Shown: one piece after another, positions 14,201 to 28,200 of the stretch
How the letters are laid out: each line of letters starts with the position of its first letter
Numbering within the stretch: the first letter of the stretch is position 1
Origin: Setaria digitata
Taxonomy: Eukaryota; Nematoda; Chromadorea; Rhabditida; Setariidae
DNA: 59,361 nucleotides
Reading direction: 5' to 3'
Assembly: GCA_003640385.1 (NCBI GenBank)
Contig: RCAB01000406.1
Span: forward strand, 1-59,361
The notes under the pieces: model-generated
What the model saw: the letters and a program-made list of their open reading frames with translations, nothing else
Databases searched by the model: none
Told to the model about the DNA's origin: nothing
Program-made: the position numbers and the translations under genes

Positions 14201-15087
14201 TTCGAAACACTTTCATATGCAAACAGTGTGCAGTTTTAATAAATGCTATCGATCATTTGTTTGAATGGATGTAATTTCGGTGTTTCACTAATTCAATATT
14301 TATTTACTTTTTAACTATTTGACGACATTATTAGCTTAGTAGGTTATGTTTACGCGGAAAACTTTTAGTATTGATTCTCGAGAAGTAGAAAGTTTCCCGC
14401 AATAGGATTCACAAAAATCTTTACAGAATTGAAAAGCTATCATGGAACTTGCCTTTATTATTCCTTTTCATGTTGCCATCAAATGATAATATCGAGTTAA
14501 CTATTGTTAAATATGCATTACTTATTTAATAAAAATTTCCATCTCAAATGACAAGCGACCAGTCCTTGAAGAGACCAAAAAAGATTGCGATATAATGGTG
14601 ACATCTGTCGTAGTGCATTGGAAATTTCAATTTAATTTGAACTGATTAACCGATTTCCGATTTCTACTCTGACCCTTTTCGGCACCTTTTCTTTTCTTTT
14701 TTTTTTTTTTTTTTTGAGAAAATAGTCCTTTTTTGATGTAATGAAAATTAACGAATGTTTGATGGAAGCACTTTCTTTTCAGTTGTCTTTATTTAGTTTT
14801 CACTCACATGACTTCCATCGACATTAACAAAATTCGTTTATAAAATTTCAATACTCTCAACAATATTACACTAACTTTTTGTGCAATATAATCTTTTAAT
14901 TTTAAAAGGTTACAACTCAGTAACAAGAAGTAGCCAGCCTGATTTGTGGCTCACATTCTACTCGATTTATTCAATACAATTATCATGTGGTAAACGTGTA
15001 TATAAGTAGTGTCAAAGTTCAAAGTTGACTGCTTTACGTGACAAATTTCTCGCTGACTAATTTTTGGAAGGAAAATTCGCATTACAG
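11208..15087. other. Intergenic region, no convincing gene
   Basis: About 3.9 kb of AT-rich sequence between two plus-strand genes. The longest reading frame is a 108-codon minus-strand one at 13130-13456 with a hydrophobic start. It has no supporting splice partners and no family I recognise. The segment around 12580-12830 is less AT-rich and is open on the minus strand, but I see no gene there. Confidence 0.5.
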
Positions 15088-18000
15088 ATGACAAAAATTT
15101 TGGCATTAAATGGAAATGTGAAAGAAGGTGGTGATGAGAAGCCGAAACAACTTGAAGGGATTACGATATCACCAACTACACCACAAGCAACCTTCTATCC
15201 AGTGACCCTTCCTATCTCATCTATTGGTACTCTTCTCAGTTCTACTTTTAACTTCACCCCTTTACTCCTAAATCATGTTCTCCCAAATCCCTCTCTCTTC
15301 CCCTCTCTCTCCCCCTCTCTCTCTCTCTCTCCCTGTTTCTGAAACATATTTCACTAGCTTTAATCAACAAATACTTCCGTAGAATGGCAAGTAAAATGAA
15401 TAAGGTTTTCATCAGATGGCTTATCAAAAACTAGTTTTTCTATGTTGCATTATCCGTATTTAGAAGCTATAAATAATGATGGAAGAAATCTGATTAACTC
15501 TGGCATTATTTTCAAATACACTTAAATGAAATATCAGTGTTATCTGTTATCAGCTAACTTATTTCAGTTGCCAAGAAAAAATGTCGAACATCCCATATAC
15601 TCATTGTTTTACTATCATTAATCACTCTTGCTATTCTATTTCACATGGTCCACATGTCTCCTGATTTATTCTATAAAAAAGTTCATCATCTTATTGTAAG
15701 TTCTTATTTTTTTTTTTGTCCAAACTTCTTTTCTTACATATGCATAAATTTATTTTTCCAGAAAATAAAAAGAAAAATGCTCTGAAGTTGAGGAAAAGGA
15801 AGGATCAAAAGATAATTTTATCAGTTGTTTTTATTATCGTATCTCTTATCACTATAGAGTTTCTATATTGAACATTTACTGTGTATTTCATATTTCAGCT
15901 TTTACTCTTTCGCTTTTTCTTTCTCAATTTTTAAACCTTTTTAGAGAAATGCAAAAAGAAGCAAATGTATTCATTTAATTCGACTGACACATCTAAAAGT
16001 AAACAAACAAACAAACAATATTTGCAAACTTTTACGGCTCATGAAGAAACTAATGACATTCCTTTTAATTCATACTGTAAAATTTTTAACGATTGTTCCG
16101 CTTAGAGAAACTTCTATAATTTGATTTATTTTGAAAAATCGAAAAAAGGGTCAAAATACATTTATTAGTGAAACTACGGTAGCAGCGCAAAGGTCAACAA
16201 GAATTCGCTACTTAAAATATTCTTTCAGTCGCAACTATAGCAAAAAAATATTACTCATCATTAAACTTTATCGGTCATTAGATTCTTCTAACCATCAGAT
16301 CTTTTGATCATCAGATTCTGCTGAGCTTAGAATTTATTGACGTTAGACTAAGTATATTTTTTCGGTAGCGAAACCACAGCAGTGAAGTTGTAGCTAACAT
16401 TTTTTAGTCAAGTGAGGCTACTGTAAGTGGATCAGCGTTACCGTGGTCAAGACGATCTGATAGATTTGATGTCAGTGAAGATGTACAAGTTATGCCAAAA
16501 TTTAACCCCTTGGATGGATCAGAAAAAAAGAGCAAAGCGGATAGCAATGAGGAGATGATACAAGAGAATCGTGATGATCGTCTTCAAGACGTCAAACTTG
16601 CGGTAAATGATGAAGAAGAAACAAAAGAATCAGATGAGATGGCACCAAATCGTCTTGATGCAATGAAAGCGGTACAGATGCTATTTGATAAGACCGTAAA
16701 TGGTTCATATCTCCTTATGAGCCTCCATTGATACTAGTGCTCTTTTCAGATTGCAACTCTACTCAAAATTCCCGGTGTTCAGCAGGTAGCTATTGTTCAG
16801 AATAATGGTAAGCTATCTGATAGTCCAGCGATGAGGCCTGACATTTTGACTGATGGTTGGTTTCAACTTAGTTTTTTCCGAAAGTTGAAGATTAAGTAAA
16901 GCACTGAACTGATTTGGATTAGCGCTAATCTGTTTAGTTCAATGGATTAGTTTCTAGTTGGATATGTATAACTTTTTAATGTTTAATAACTTCAGAAAGA
17001 GCAAATAATGTTGACGAAATATCGCCATCAATTCTGTCGCAAAGTCTCATTCAGTCGCAAGGTACCTTTTCTAGCTTATTCGGCACATTTTCTCCACCAA
17101 GAGGGATTTTTTCCAAAATATTAACGCCAAGTTCAGAAATAAACAAGCTCTATAATTCAGCCCAATCCTAGTTCTATTCTAAACCAGAATCGATCGATTT
17201 GTTTTAGCATTTTTAATTTTCAGTCCCATTCGTACCACAAATGGCAATGAAAGATTGGGAGTTGATGAAGTAAGATGATTTGCTGAAAGATTCTCAAGTT
17301 AAATCTTAGGTTTCTTGAATTTAAATTGATTTTCGCTATACGACTTTGAATAAATTCATTCTACAATCTCACATTTTTGGCACATGGAGCAGAGAAAAAC
17401 TTGAATTCATGACGTGACACAGAGTGTGGGACAGAATTGAAATTAGAAATTGATATAACTAAAATTTTTCTTAGACTGATTTATATTTTTTATCAATTTT
17501 TTAAAATTAATATTGAAGTTATCGTCGAGCGATAAGAGAGTGGCTATGGCGTCGTAGAATGCTGAGAAGGAAAATGTTGGCTCAACTAGAACGTGGTTAG
17601 AATCCGAATTTAAAGAATCATTTTTTTTTAAGATCAAATTGCACTTTGAAGTGCGTGCTTATTTCAGATATGAAAGGATATGAAAAGTTTTATGTCAAGT
17701 TCGTTTGAAATGTAGTTGGGAAAACGATTGCCAAGAATTAAGGTGAGAGGTTTGCTGATAAAAAGCCTAGAAAAACCTTTCAGAACGGTTAGCAGCAGAA
17801 CGTAGAATGTCACGATTCATGATGAGGCTTCACTTGAACGGAAAACAGGAATCCGAACAACCTCAGCAACCACAGCTACCGCCATATGCATTCTCGCAAA
17901 TGTACATGACACCACCAGGTCTGTGGATGAACAACATTCAATCACCGATGGATACAGTGATTATGAATCAACAGAATGTGCCGATGATGTCGATGATAAT

Positions 18001-20410
18001 GCCCAGAATGCCACCCATGTATTCATCCTTGTTTCCGAAGCAACAACAGCAGCTAGGAGTGATACCGATTCCGTTGATGCCACCACAGGTAACTTCAATC
18101 TACCTTGCATCGTAAATTAGCTTAATTTTAATTTTTTTTCTAGCACTGCTGAAATGCATTTTCTTTAAAGATGCTGAATAAGGAAGAACCAATAATTCAA
18201 CCGGATGAATCAAGTCCGGAAAACAAAAACGCTGTACCAATACAAATTGCTGATGATACTCCTATTGCCAGGTAACAGTTGAATGTTTTTAGGAATATAT
18301 GTGCTTCATGAAGCAAAAATATTCGTTTAATATTTGTAATTTGATAATTGCAATTGTTTTTTACAAATAGTTATTTGAAATAAAAAAAATATTCAAGTGA
18401 GGAAAATTTAAAAGGAATGGACATTTCTTTAATTAAATTATCAAAAAATTTTTTCAAATTTTTTAAAAATGTTTTTTTCTGTTATTTTTTTTACAATCGC
18501 TAGTATTATAAATTAATAACATATAAAATACTGCTAATCGTTGTCTAAACTGATTAAACAGAAATTTACTGTTTTGTCTTAAAATTTCCATGAATACTAA
18601 TTTCAGGCCCGACATTGAGCAGAAAAAAGTACCTGTAATTGATCAGGTAAATTTTATATTTCATTGAATTAATTTGAAAAATGCCTATATATTTAAAAAA
18701 TTTCACACCTTGCATGTCATTTCAGAATTTTATCTAAATTTATTTTTTTAGCAAATGCCAATGACACTGCTTGGTACTCCAGATCGTGACAGCATCTTTA
18801 AAGAGTTACGATCACGAGCACAGGTATTCAATTTTGATTGCCAGGAGATTTTGAAATTCGTTTAGCCTTTGAGATGTAGTTTGTCTACAAATCATTAAAA
18901 GTCATCTTTGTCTCCTCAACTTAAATGAGAAGCTTCAAATAAGAGGAAAAATGATGGCACCGAAGGAATAGTGAGTCGTACTGTTATCTCCGATCAGTTG
19001 ACAGGTTTATAATCTGGCCAATATTTCGAATTTGAGTGAAAATTTGGAAAAGGCCAAGAGTCTAATAAGATTGAACATTACATATGTAATGTGGTACTTC
19101 AGGTGCAACAGCAAATGTCACAAACTGCTCTACCAACGGTGATGATGCCATCAGTGGTTCCAAAAGTTATCCCACCATCACAGGTTAATTCAGATGAAAT
19201 CTTTCGGGAATTGCAACATCGAGCTCTTCGAATGCAGATAGAGCAGGATCGACTGGACGCTGCACAAAGAGGCGAGGTAGTAGGTTTCATGGACATCATC
19301 TTCAAAAAGCAAAATTATAATGAACTACATTTCACTTTCAATCCACCTTATTACCAAAAATCTAGGTTCATTCGCTGGTGGTACTTCAGCACAAATAAGT
19401 TCTAGACTAATTAGATATCATTGTCCGTTTTGTAATTTATGAAAATTTGAAAGATTTGCTTCTATAGAAGGAGAAAAATGTTAATTCCGATACGCCAGTA
19501 CTGATGATTGCTGATACATTCCCGAGACGACCGGTTGATACGGCTTCAGAACAAGTACCAGAAGAGGTTGCTGGAGCAACTATATCTGCTAACACCGAGT
19601 CAAAATCTATAGATGAGAATCTTGGCAATTCTTCGGAATCTTTTCCAACCTTTTTCAAGTAGACAATTTTTTTTCCAGTTGCTGATAGATTTTCAATTTC
19701 AAGTTGACATCTATGTACATTCTTAATTATTTTCTACACATTAGAATATCCCTTAATTACAGTTTTCTCGATAAACAAATTCAAGAAAACAAGAAATCCA
19801 ATTCTGTGAATAAGGAGCAGGAAATAACTGCCAAGAATGACGACAATAAAGCAGCAACGGAGGTAAATAAATTAGCAATGGAGCGAAATGTCAATGCATT
19901 ACAAGGCTTATTTATTATTTAAAGGCTTTTTTTTTAGCATTCCTCCGAGGAAGAAACTAGTGGCATGCTACCAGCTGAGAATGACGGAGTTGAAACAATC
20001 GTGAAAGTAGATGAAACTGCACCACAAGTCAACTTCGTTCAAGGTTACCGTTGTTGAATTCCGATACTGCTTACCAAAATATTCTGCAGAATCTGTCTGA
20101 ATGTGAAACTCTGCGGTAATCGATGATAGAAGTAGAGAAAAATATTATGGAAATTAAGAGAAAATAACTGAATTATCTTGAATGTTCAGTTCCTGACAAA
20201 TCTTAATTCGACAGCAACAGAATATTTAGTCAAAAAAGATTCGTTTTAGAATTGACTACAACAGAAGCCTCAGCAAATATGGATGTCTCAGAAGAGACTC
20301 AGTCAGAACTGTTCAAGCCAGTGGTATTCCAAGATGAAAAGAACAGTAATAACAACAACCCCATGTTGGACACTGCGATAACGATGCTCGAAACACCGCA
20401 AATTCAGTAA
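15088..20410 (+). CDS. Unrecognised Gln/Met/Pro-rich disordered protein
   Basis: I do not recognise this family. Exons: 15088-15226, possibly 15762-15823, 16408-16671, 16750-16807, 16996-17061, 17224-17269, 17519-17595, 17784-18088, 18171-18271, 18607-18646, 18752-18823, 19103-19276, 19468-19658, 19763-19862, 19938-20043, 20250-20410. From 16408 on all phases close (587 codons including stop). With the two 5' exons it is about 653 residues. The ATG directly follows ATTACAG, a likely trans-splice acceptor. In order it shows an acidic region, a short hydrophobic segment (IATLLKIPGVQQVAIV), a strongly basic Trp/Arg helix (REWLWRRRMLRRKMLAQLER), a Met/Gln/Pro-rich tract, two related helices (SIFKELRSRAQ and EIFRELQHRAL), and an acidic Ser/Thr/Glu-rich tail. 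There is no signal peptide. It may be a nuclear or RNA-associated scaffold, which is inference only. It converges on eif-3.A. Confidence 0.72.
15293..15332. repeat. TC-rich microsatellite
   Basis: A pyrimidine tract of CTCTCT units broken by short C runs lies in the first intron of the Gln/Met/Pro-rich gene. A similar TCTCTCTCTCTC tract occurs near 32119. Both look like simple-sequence DNA. Confidence 0.85.
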
Positions 20411-22222
20411 AAATCAGAATCTAATCTGTATAAATTAGTTGTGTACGGCTTTTCTTCCCTCTTCTTTTCTTCACTTTATTTAATTTACTTCATGAAAGTT
20501 TTGTTCTCTACCACAGATTTTGGAAGAAGCTCTCATTGTTGACCATCAAAAGTACCGTTCTTTTTCCATTATTCACTTACTGTTCTATAAATTATAACAC
20601 TCAGAAAAAACAAACACATTTAAATTTCGAATAATTTAACATTTTCAAGAACATTTCATATTTCTTTGACCGCTGAGAGGCATGAATGTGTAAAAGAGAT
20701 AAAATCGCAAGAAATATCTATTTGTGTACTTGGAATATGTCGTTTGCACCATCTCTGCGTCGACAACAAAAACACGAAACTGTGGTAATTTCATATTATT
20801 TAGGTCGAAATCAAATGTATACCAGTGAATCAATTGATACTAAAACTTTCTGAAACAAATATATTCCAATGAGTTGAAATCATTTTGGCAGGCATCCTTC
20901 AAATTTCATTCATCTACGCTTCTTTTCCGAATTATTTCACATATTCCTGTAAAACCCATGCAAAACTAGACATTGTTCTCTGGCTGAATATATCTTGATA
21001 ATTTAGTGAATACTATAAAAGGTTGAATGCTTCCAAATGCAAACCAAGCACTTGGGAATACGAACGAATAAAGCTCAGCTATTTCGCAAAACGAAACATA
21101 TCGGATTTTCGGTGCCGTAAGCTTCCAGCCTCTCTGAATACCCTGAACAAAAATCAAACTTCCGGAACCACGACTCTATTGTGCAGATTCTAACATTAGC
21201 ATAATACCGAAGTGACAATATGAATAGTGCTAAAAGGTTCGAAGATTTCTTTTGTCCGACATTAGCAGAGCACAGCACTATTCAATTCGAGGCTCGAGTC
21301 CTCAGTTTTCGTTGATTCCCTCTGAGACCTCCAGACAAATCACAACCAATTATTTCATATTCATGATAATAAATTCCTGAACAATTACTCCATTTCGAAT
21401 TTCTGAATTTCTTTCATAAAGAAACATCTTAAGAAGACAATTATACAAATTATCAACACTGCAATTTTCTTTTTTTTTTTTGATACAGTTCCACTACGAA
21501 AGAATATTTCGCGGAGAGACACTGAAAGTGACCCATTGTTTTTATTACAACGAACCTTAATTTAAATTCAAAGGGTGGTATGGCAAAACGTCACCAAGCA
21601 ATATACACAATCGTACAAAACAACATATGCAATATGCCTATAGCAAGAGCAGGAGCCCGAAACTTGAGAAATGAAAAAAACCCGAACAAGCACTAACTTT
21701 AACAGTAAGATTATCTCTCTTCCACTGAATTTTAAATTGCGAAGCTTAAACAAAACTCTAATATTAGATTCGACGCGACTATAAGGTTAAACAGCTCAAA
21801 GTCAAGCTTCCAATCCACTTTAAATCCATCAAAAATGGTTCAGGGACTGTTTGCAATGTCTTAAAGAATCCATTTCCTTAGTAATTTTTAAAGCGACAAA
21901 AATTTGCCGCTCGTCAAGCTACATATGTCAGATTTTCTCCGAAGCTTGTACCGAATCTAAAATGATTTCAGACTTAACTATTCCCCGCAATAAGTGATGC
22001 GGTATCTCTCATTTGTTACAATGGCCGAGAGATAAAGCAGTTAAAACATTCATAATTATTGGAAAAAGTTTACTAAATAGTCTGAAATAAAGCAGAAGAA
22101 TCGATCTCGTTTCCATTCTAATAGGAACAACACAGCTACTGAGAGAGAAGTAGGAAGAAAGCAGCTGCAGTACAGAAAGGAAACCAAAAGAAAACAGGCT
22201 ACAAAAAGAAAATATATTACTA
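20411..22222. other. Convergent intergenic region
   Basis: This lies between two genes that point at each other, so it should contain both 3'UTRs. I see only short uncorrelated reading frames on either strand and no RNA gene. Confidence 0.6.
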
Positions 22223-25200
22223 TCATTTTTGGCGCCAATTACGGTCATCGTCAGCTGCCCCTCTGCGTTGCTGATTTTGAGGTAAAGCACGAACTAAAAA
22301 TATAAATATATAGGCCACAATAACGACTAAGGAAAGCCCCATCATTTAGTGAAAAGCAGAAGCATGCTGAATTCTCTTATTAAAATCTACCACATTCATA
22401 ACAGAAAAAAGTGCTTTGAAAATAAGGAAGAACTTACAAGACTGTGCACCATGTCCATCACCAGTACGTTGCATAGACCGATTCCATTTACCTGTATTTG
22501 ATTCATTACTACCGCTTCCTTCCAATATTCTTCCAGATACAGCACCATTTACAGCTGCGCCATCTGCTTGACGGAACCTTGATGGACGCCACGGCTGACT
22601 TGTAGGTGCTAAAAGCGATTGCAAAGTAGTTTCACATATTAAATTAAAGCATATGAGTGTAAAGGTGACTTCAATGTAACCGCATCTCTCTTTAACACCA
22701 CATGGTTCTCATCAAACCTCTAACAGAAGCTTGAAATATGCAAAAAGTTCTCACCTGTTGCAGACGCCCGTTGTGATGAATCACTTTGATCACCAGGGCG
22801 TGTTACAACCATTCCTCTTCTCCACGGTCCTGCATCAGCTGGAGAGGAAGTAGCAGCAGCTTTCGCATCGTGCGTCTGGGCCCCGGGTGGTTCGCCACGT
22901 TTTTCCATCAATGACTATTATTAAAAATTTTCATTAGATTTGAACCAAACACACTTAATCAAATCCAAAAAACATTAACGTCATGAATATGAAAATGAAA
23001 TTCGATACTTGTCCAACAGCTTGATCTCTGTCACGATCACGATGCACCACTATCTGTCCCTTCCTCCAACTTGCTGCTGTATCTGCTTCACTTCGTGATT
23101 GTTCTTTTTCAGGAAATCGTGATGGCATCGGAGGGCGCTCAAAGTTACGAATTGGGCCATCTGTTTGTCTTTGCGATCCAGTGACAACATTTCCACGTAC
23201 CCATGGCCCACTATCAACTTCGGATGCAGTCTGGAAGAATTATTTTCTGACTCAGGGATTGGATATGAGAACAGTATACATAAATAATACTTTGAAACGC
23301 TTAAAAATTTTTAACGTCACTAAGAAGAAAAATACACTTACAATTGCACCACTCTCACGATGGCGGTCACCTTCCACAAAACGTTCTCCGAAAGATTTTG
23401 AAGGAACAGTTCGAGGCTGTGTTGGCTGTGCACTTTTACGCCAATCAGAATCCATATCTGAATTTTCAACAACTTCGCGTTTAGGTGGACGCTGTGCTTC
23501 ACGTGCCGTCCTTCGCTCTTTCTCTTGTTCTTCTCTCCTTGCTTGCTCTGCTGCTTCTCTGGCGTTTGCCAGCTCTCTTTCACGCTCCTGAAATACTTTG
23601 AAAATAAACAGAGTAAGATAATTCAAACCATAATACAATCCTGGTACATACCTGAAGCCATTCTCTCCTTCGCTCTTTCTTCCTAAGTTCATGGCGTTCT
23701 TCAAGACGTTTCTGTTTTTCATCCTCTAATTTTCTCTCCCACTCTTGCATTTTCTTATTGAAATCTTCAGCTCGTGCCTTTTTGACCGATTCCAGAAACG
23801 CAGCTGCATCCGGATCTCTACGTACTTTTTGCATGCGTTCGTAAACAGCAATCGCATTTTCGTGTTCCTTGCTGAAAAGTGGAGAGAGGAGAAAAGCAAA
23901 TTCTTTTCACAGGGATTTGTTTAGCTGACTTTTTTTATATGCAAAGTTTTGATGTAGCTGTAAAAAATATACAAGCTCATCCAGTCACATTGCATTTCTT
24001 ATTTTACCCTGTATTTACAACAAACAGCTTAAAAGAACTGCTAGCTGTCATTACAGGCGTTTCTCAATTCAATTCTATCTTCCACAGCAAATAGTAACAT
24101 AGACACTTTGGAACAAAACAATAGTAATAGGGTCCGAATAAGTGAAAAATAATGTTGAGCATACGTTGCACTTTCAACACGACGCTTTTCATACGCATCA
24201 TGATTTTGCGGAGCTTTCACTGCAAAACTATCCGAAATTGCCTTACGTGCCACCATTTCTTGCAGATGGTAAGCACGGATCAGATGATCAAATTTCTTTT
24301 CTTGTTGTTGTAGACGAGCTTGCTGTTCTCGACGCTGTTCATCCAAACGATCACGTTGTTCGCGAAGTACTAAAAGCAATATCGGATTCATTTTTGACAA
24401 TACTTTTAATAGATATGATAGAAAGATTGATCTAAGCTCGCATACATACCGGAATCGGGATCCATATTTTGAAAAGCTTCCTCCCCATGGTCCTTCACAA
24501 TAGCTTGATATATTGGAGTTGATTGGATTTTCTTCATTTTTTCGGCCCGAACTTTACGATCAATTTCCTCCTGTTCAGCAAGTTTCCGCAGTTTTTCCTT
24601 TTCAATATTTTCCTGTTCCAAACGGCGCATTTCTTCAGCTCTTCTTTGCTCTTCTTTTCTATTAGCCTCCGCTTGAGCCTGCTGACATTTTTCCAACTTT
24701 TGTCGCTCACTCGTTTCTTTATAACTTTCAATTTTTTTCCTTCGCAACAATATTCGCTCATAATCCGCATCCTTGTGGTAAGAGTATATCTCTGCGTGAC
24801 GCTTCAGCTAAAAAAAAGAAAAAAGAAATCCGTGGAGGAATATACCGAGGAGTAAAGAGCGAAATTAACAAGTAGGTATTAAAGGACTTACGTCTTCAGT
24901 AGCGTTCCTTTTGATTTCTTCATAATCGAGGACCTGAACGACATCTCGTAGACTGTTATACATTGACTGAAGATGACTTCGAATGTCTTCGACAGCTACC
25001 TAAATTACAGATGTTATTCATAAAATTCAACTTAAGTTCTCAAAATATCAATTATTATTTGACATTCCAGTTTTGTAAATGCACTAAAGTAATTGACGCA
25101 AAGCAGATAAGAAAACCAAAACTACAACATTTTACAGTGATGGAGCACTAACAAAAACATCTTACAGATAATGAACTATAAACAAATTAATTTATAGCCA

Positions 25201-28200
25201 AAGAACTTGAATGATTAATTATTCCTGCTATTGGAAGTTCAGCAAAAAAAAAAAAAAAAAAAGGAAAAAATAAAAATAAAATGTGCGTCAAAATGGGAAC
25301 CTGCTCCGCCTCACTGCCAAAACCATCCGATGCTTCCAAATCGAAAAATCCTGAAAGTGCAGCGTCAGCTGCTCCAAAGTGAATGGATCCGCCACGATGA
25401 TCAATGCGAGCCTAAAAATAACCCAAAATAAAGTCTTTTGCTTATAAATATCTTCCGCAACGGAAAATTTGAATTGGCTCTTAATATTCTAAAAAACTTT
25501 TTTTAATAAGAAAGTGTTCTGATGTAATTCACCTTGACATAACGATGTTTTGCTATATCCACCAAGAAACGTTCTAGCTCATCACCACTATAAAATGGAA
25601 TTACTTTCTGGATACGTTTAATTGAAAGCGTATCATAAATGACCGAAATCTGCTTTATAATTTTTGTGGCTGTGACGCCCTTCAGTGCCTCAACATATTG
25701 ATTGTATTCAGCCTTGTTCAGTTCTGTTACTTTTGTTAGTTCCGCTTGAATTTCACTTGCAAGACGGAGAGGCGTAAAATTACACTCCAGTAATCTGGAA
25801 AAAAAGAATTTAGGAAATAGAGTTTTTAATAAGGAACAAAAGGATTGATTGGAAAGTCATACATTCGTTCAGTGCCGTGGCGACGGTACCACTAAGTGAA
25901 AAAGACTATGGGCCATGATAAAAAAGTATAAAGTTGGTTAACAGACTATTCCGGCAAATTTATCAGCTTGATATTCACTACTCTTAGTAATTAATGCATA
26001 TCTGTTAGCTGTTTCTATGAATAATCTGTTTCTTCGTCTCGTCATCAAGTAGTATTCTCTAAGCAAATGATCTGCACAGATCAGCTTTGAATTATTTGTT
26101 AAAAAGATAAGGAAAAGGTTTTACCGATGCAAAGTACGAGCACTCTCCACAGCAACATCCGGTATACTCAGACGAGTAATCTCTTTTAAAATTCCAGCTC
26201 TTGTTGGCGCTACCGGTAAACGAAGAAGATTTGATAATAAACTAAAATAATGACGAATTTCAAATGATAGTGATAACAAGAAACTTATACTATGATTCCT
26301 TCGTTTTCAAGCCTCCAATTAATTACCAACTGAAGTCTACCAAATGCACATCAAGTTGCTAGCAAAATGATTAATCATTTTGAATTCAGAACCATCTGAT
26401 GCTCTAACCGAGTGCAGTGAAGAAAAATTTACACCGAAGAATTTCATTTCTTGCCAAATTCTGGTTAATGAAACTATTTTTTACGAAATATGAGGAAAAT
26501 TTGAACAAAAAGTTTCGATTCAGTAAAAGACTTCATATTCAAATGGTATTGCAGTATTCAGACATGGTGAACAGATAAAGGTGGAAACAGAAACGCCTGA
26601 GGTTAAAATAAAGATATGCTCCAACAAGTAGAGGTCGAAAATAAAAATAAATTTATGTGTTTTTGTGTGAACGATCCTTACGTTAAAAAAAAAGAACAGC
26701 AAGGACAATCACTCAAAAAATATGCTCTTGCATGCAAGCATATCACCTCGACTCAATCCAAATCATGGTGAACTAATGCATGCATCTGTTTATTCATGTG
26801 GAAAAAAATAGTAATTATCGAAAGCAGATTATGTACATAGTCTTACTTTTGGTATTAGTCCCCTTCAGAAAGAATATGAATTATCGTGTCTGCATATAGG
26901 TGTAAGAAATGCAATAAGTAGCAGCAGTCAAAAATAGTTACCGCATATTTGCAATATGTTGTTCCTCAATATCAAGATGACGGGTTAAATCAGAAGGATT
27001 GTCAGCACCATCAGGTATTGAAAGCGTTGCCAGAAGAACACGGGTTGCCTGATCCATTGCTTCCTCCATACTAAATGTTTTCTTCATATCTTTATAAATG
27101 ATATATTTTTGAAGAAGAGCAGCTGCATGGAACAATCTATTACCAGCCTTCCAAAAGACTAGTGCGAGCTGAAAAAACAACGTTGAGGCCAGAGTAAACT
27201 GCATATCAAGAATGATTTTTAAAAAAGGATGTGACAACTGTTACATTCGAAAATGGAGATCAGTAGGATATTATATCCTCAAGTCATTCCAAATGAAATT
27301 ATTTTGCACGCTTAAATGGATCGCCTCATTTTGCTGTAACGAGATGAAACGAGAACGTGCGCTCAGTTCACATTTAAATTAGCAAGACCTCAACAAAGTT
27401 TGAACCTCCAACTTCTCATCTCTGTACCATAAACTAACACACAAGCCATTACACTATCAAACTGTTTCGCAACAAACGCATTAAGAAAGAGTTTGAAAAG
27501 ATCTTTTTATATAGAGTTTACTTCTTGATAGCTCCTATTGGAACAGTACAGCTCTGTTCAGATTACAGCGACTGTGAAATATAGAGGGAACTACTACATC
27601 AAGCCAGTTCCCACTCAAACAAGAGAGAAAATATTTATGTGATTTGAAACGAAATTAACTAAAGTCTACATACAAAAAATGAAAGACAAATTACAGAATG
27701 CCTTTAATTATTAATAATGAGATGCCTTATCATAGTAATTGACGTAGCTCGCTGGTTTAACCATACGCTCATCTTTATCTTTGCTCAACTGCATCATGCC
27801 ATGAACATCTTCCGCACTTCTATATGCTTCTTGCCATAGTTCCATTTGTATTGCTGTATCCAATTGTATTAAACGTGTGTCTTGCATTAAAGTCAAAGAT
27901 TCTGCACTTGTTAATTTCACCCTAGAACGATTAACATAAAACACTGCATATTTCCACCACAGCTGATCACGTATTTTAAGAAAAAAATGATTATTGATAT
28001 AACTAAGAAATACAAAAACTTACACATGAGCCAAATGTTGGTGCTTCTGAATTTGTGTTAAATGCAATCGAAGATTATCACACAGCTTACGGAATTCTGT
28101 TCGTCGCTGATATTTCGCGCAAAAATCAAAGGACTGCCGAGCAATACGATGATATAATTGCTCAACCTGAAATTTGTTCGACTAACGCCGCCCTTTTCCA

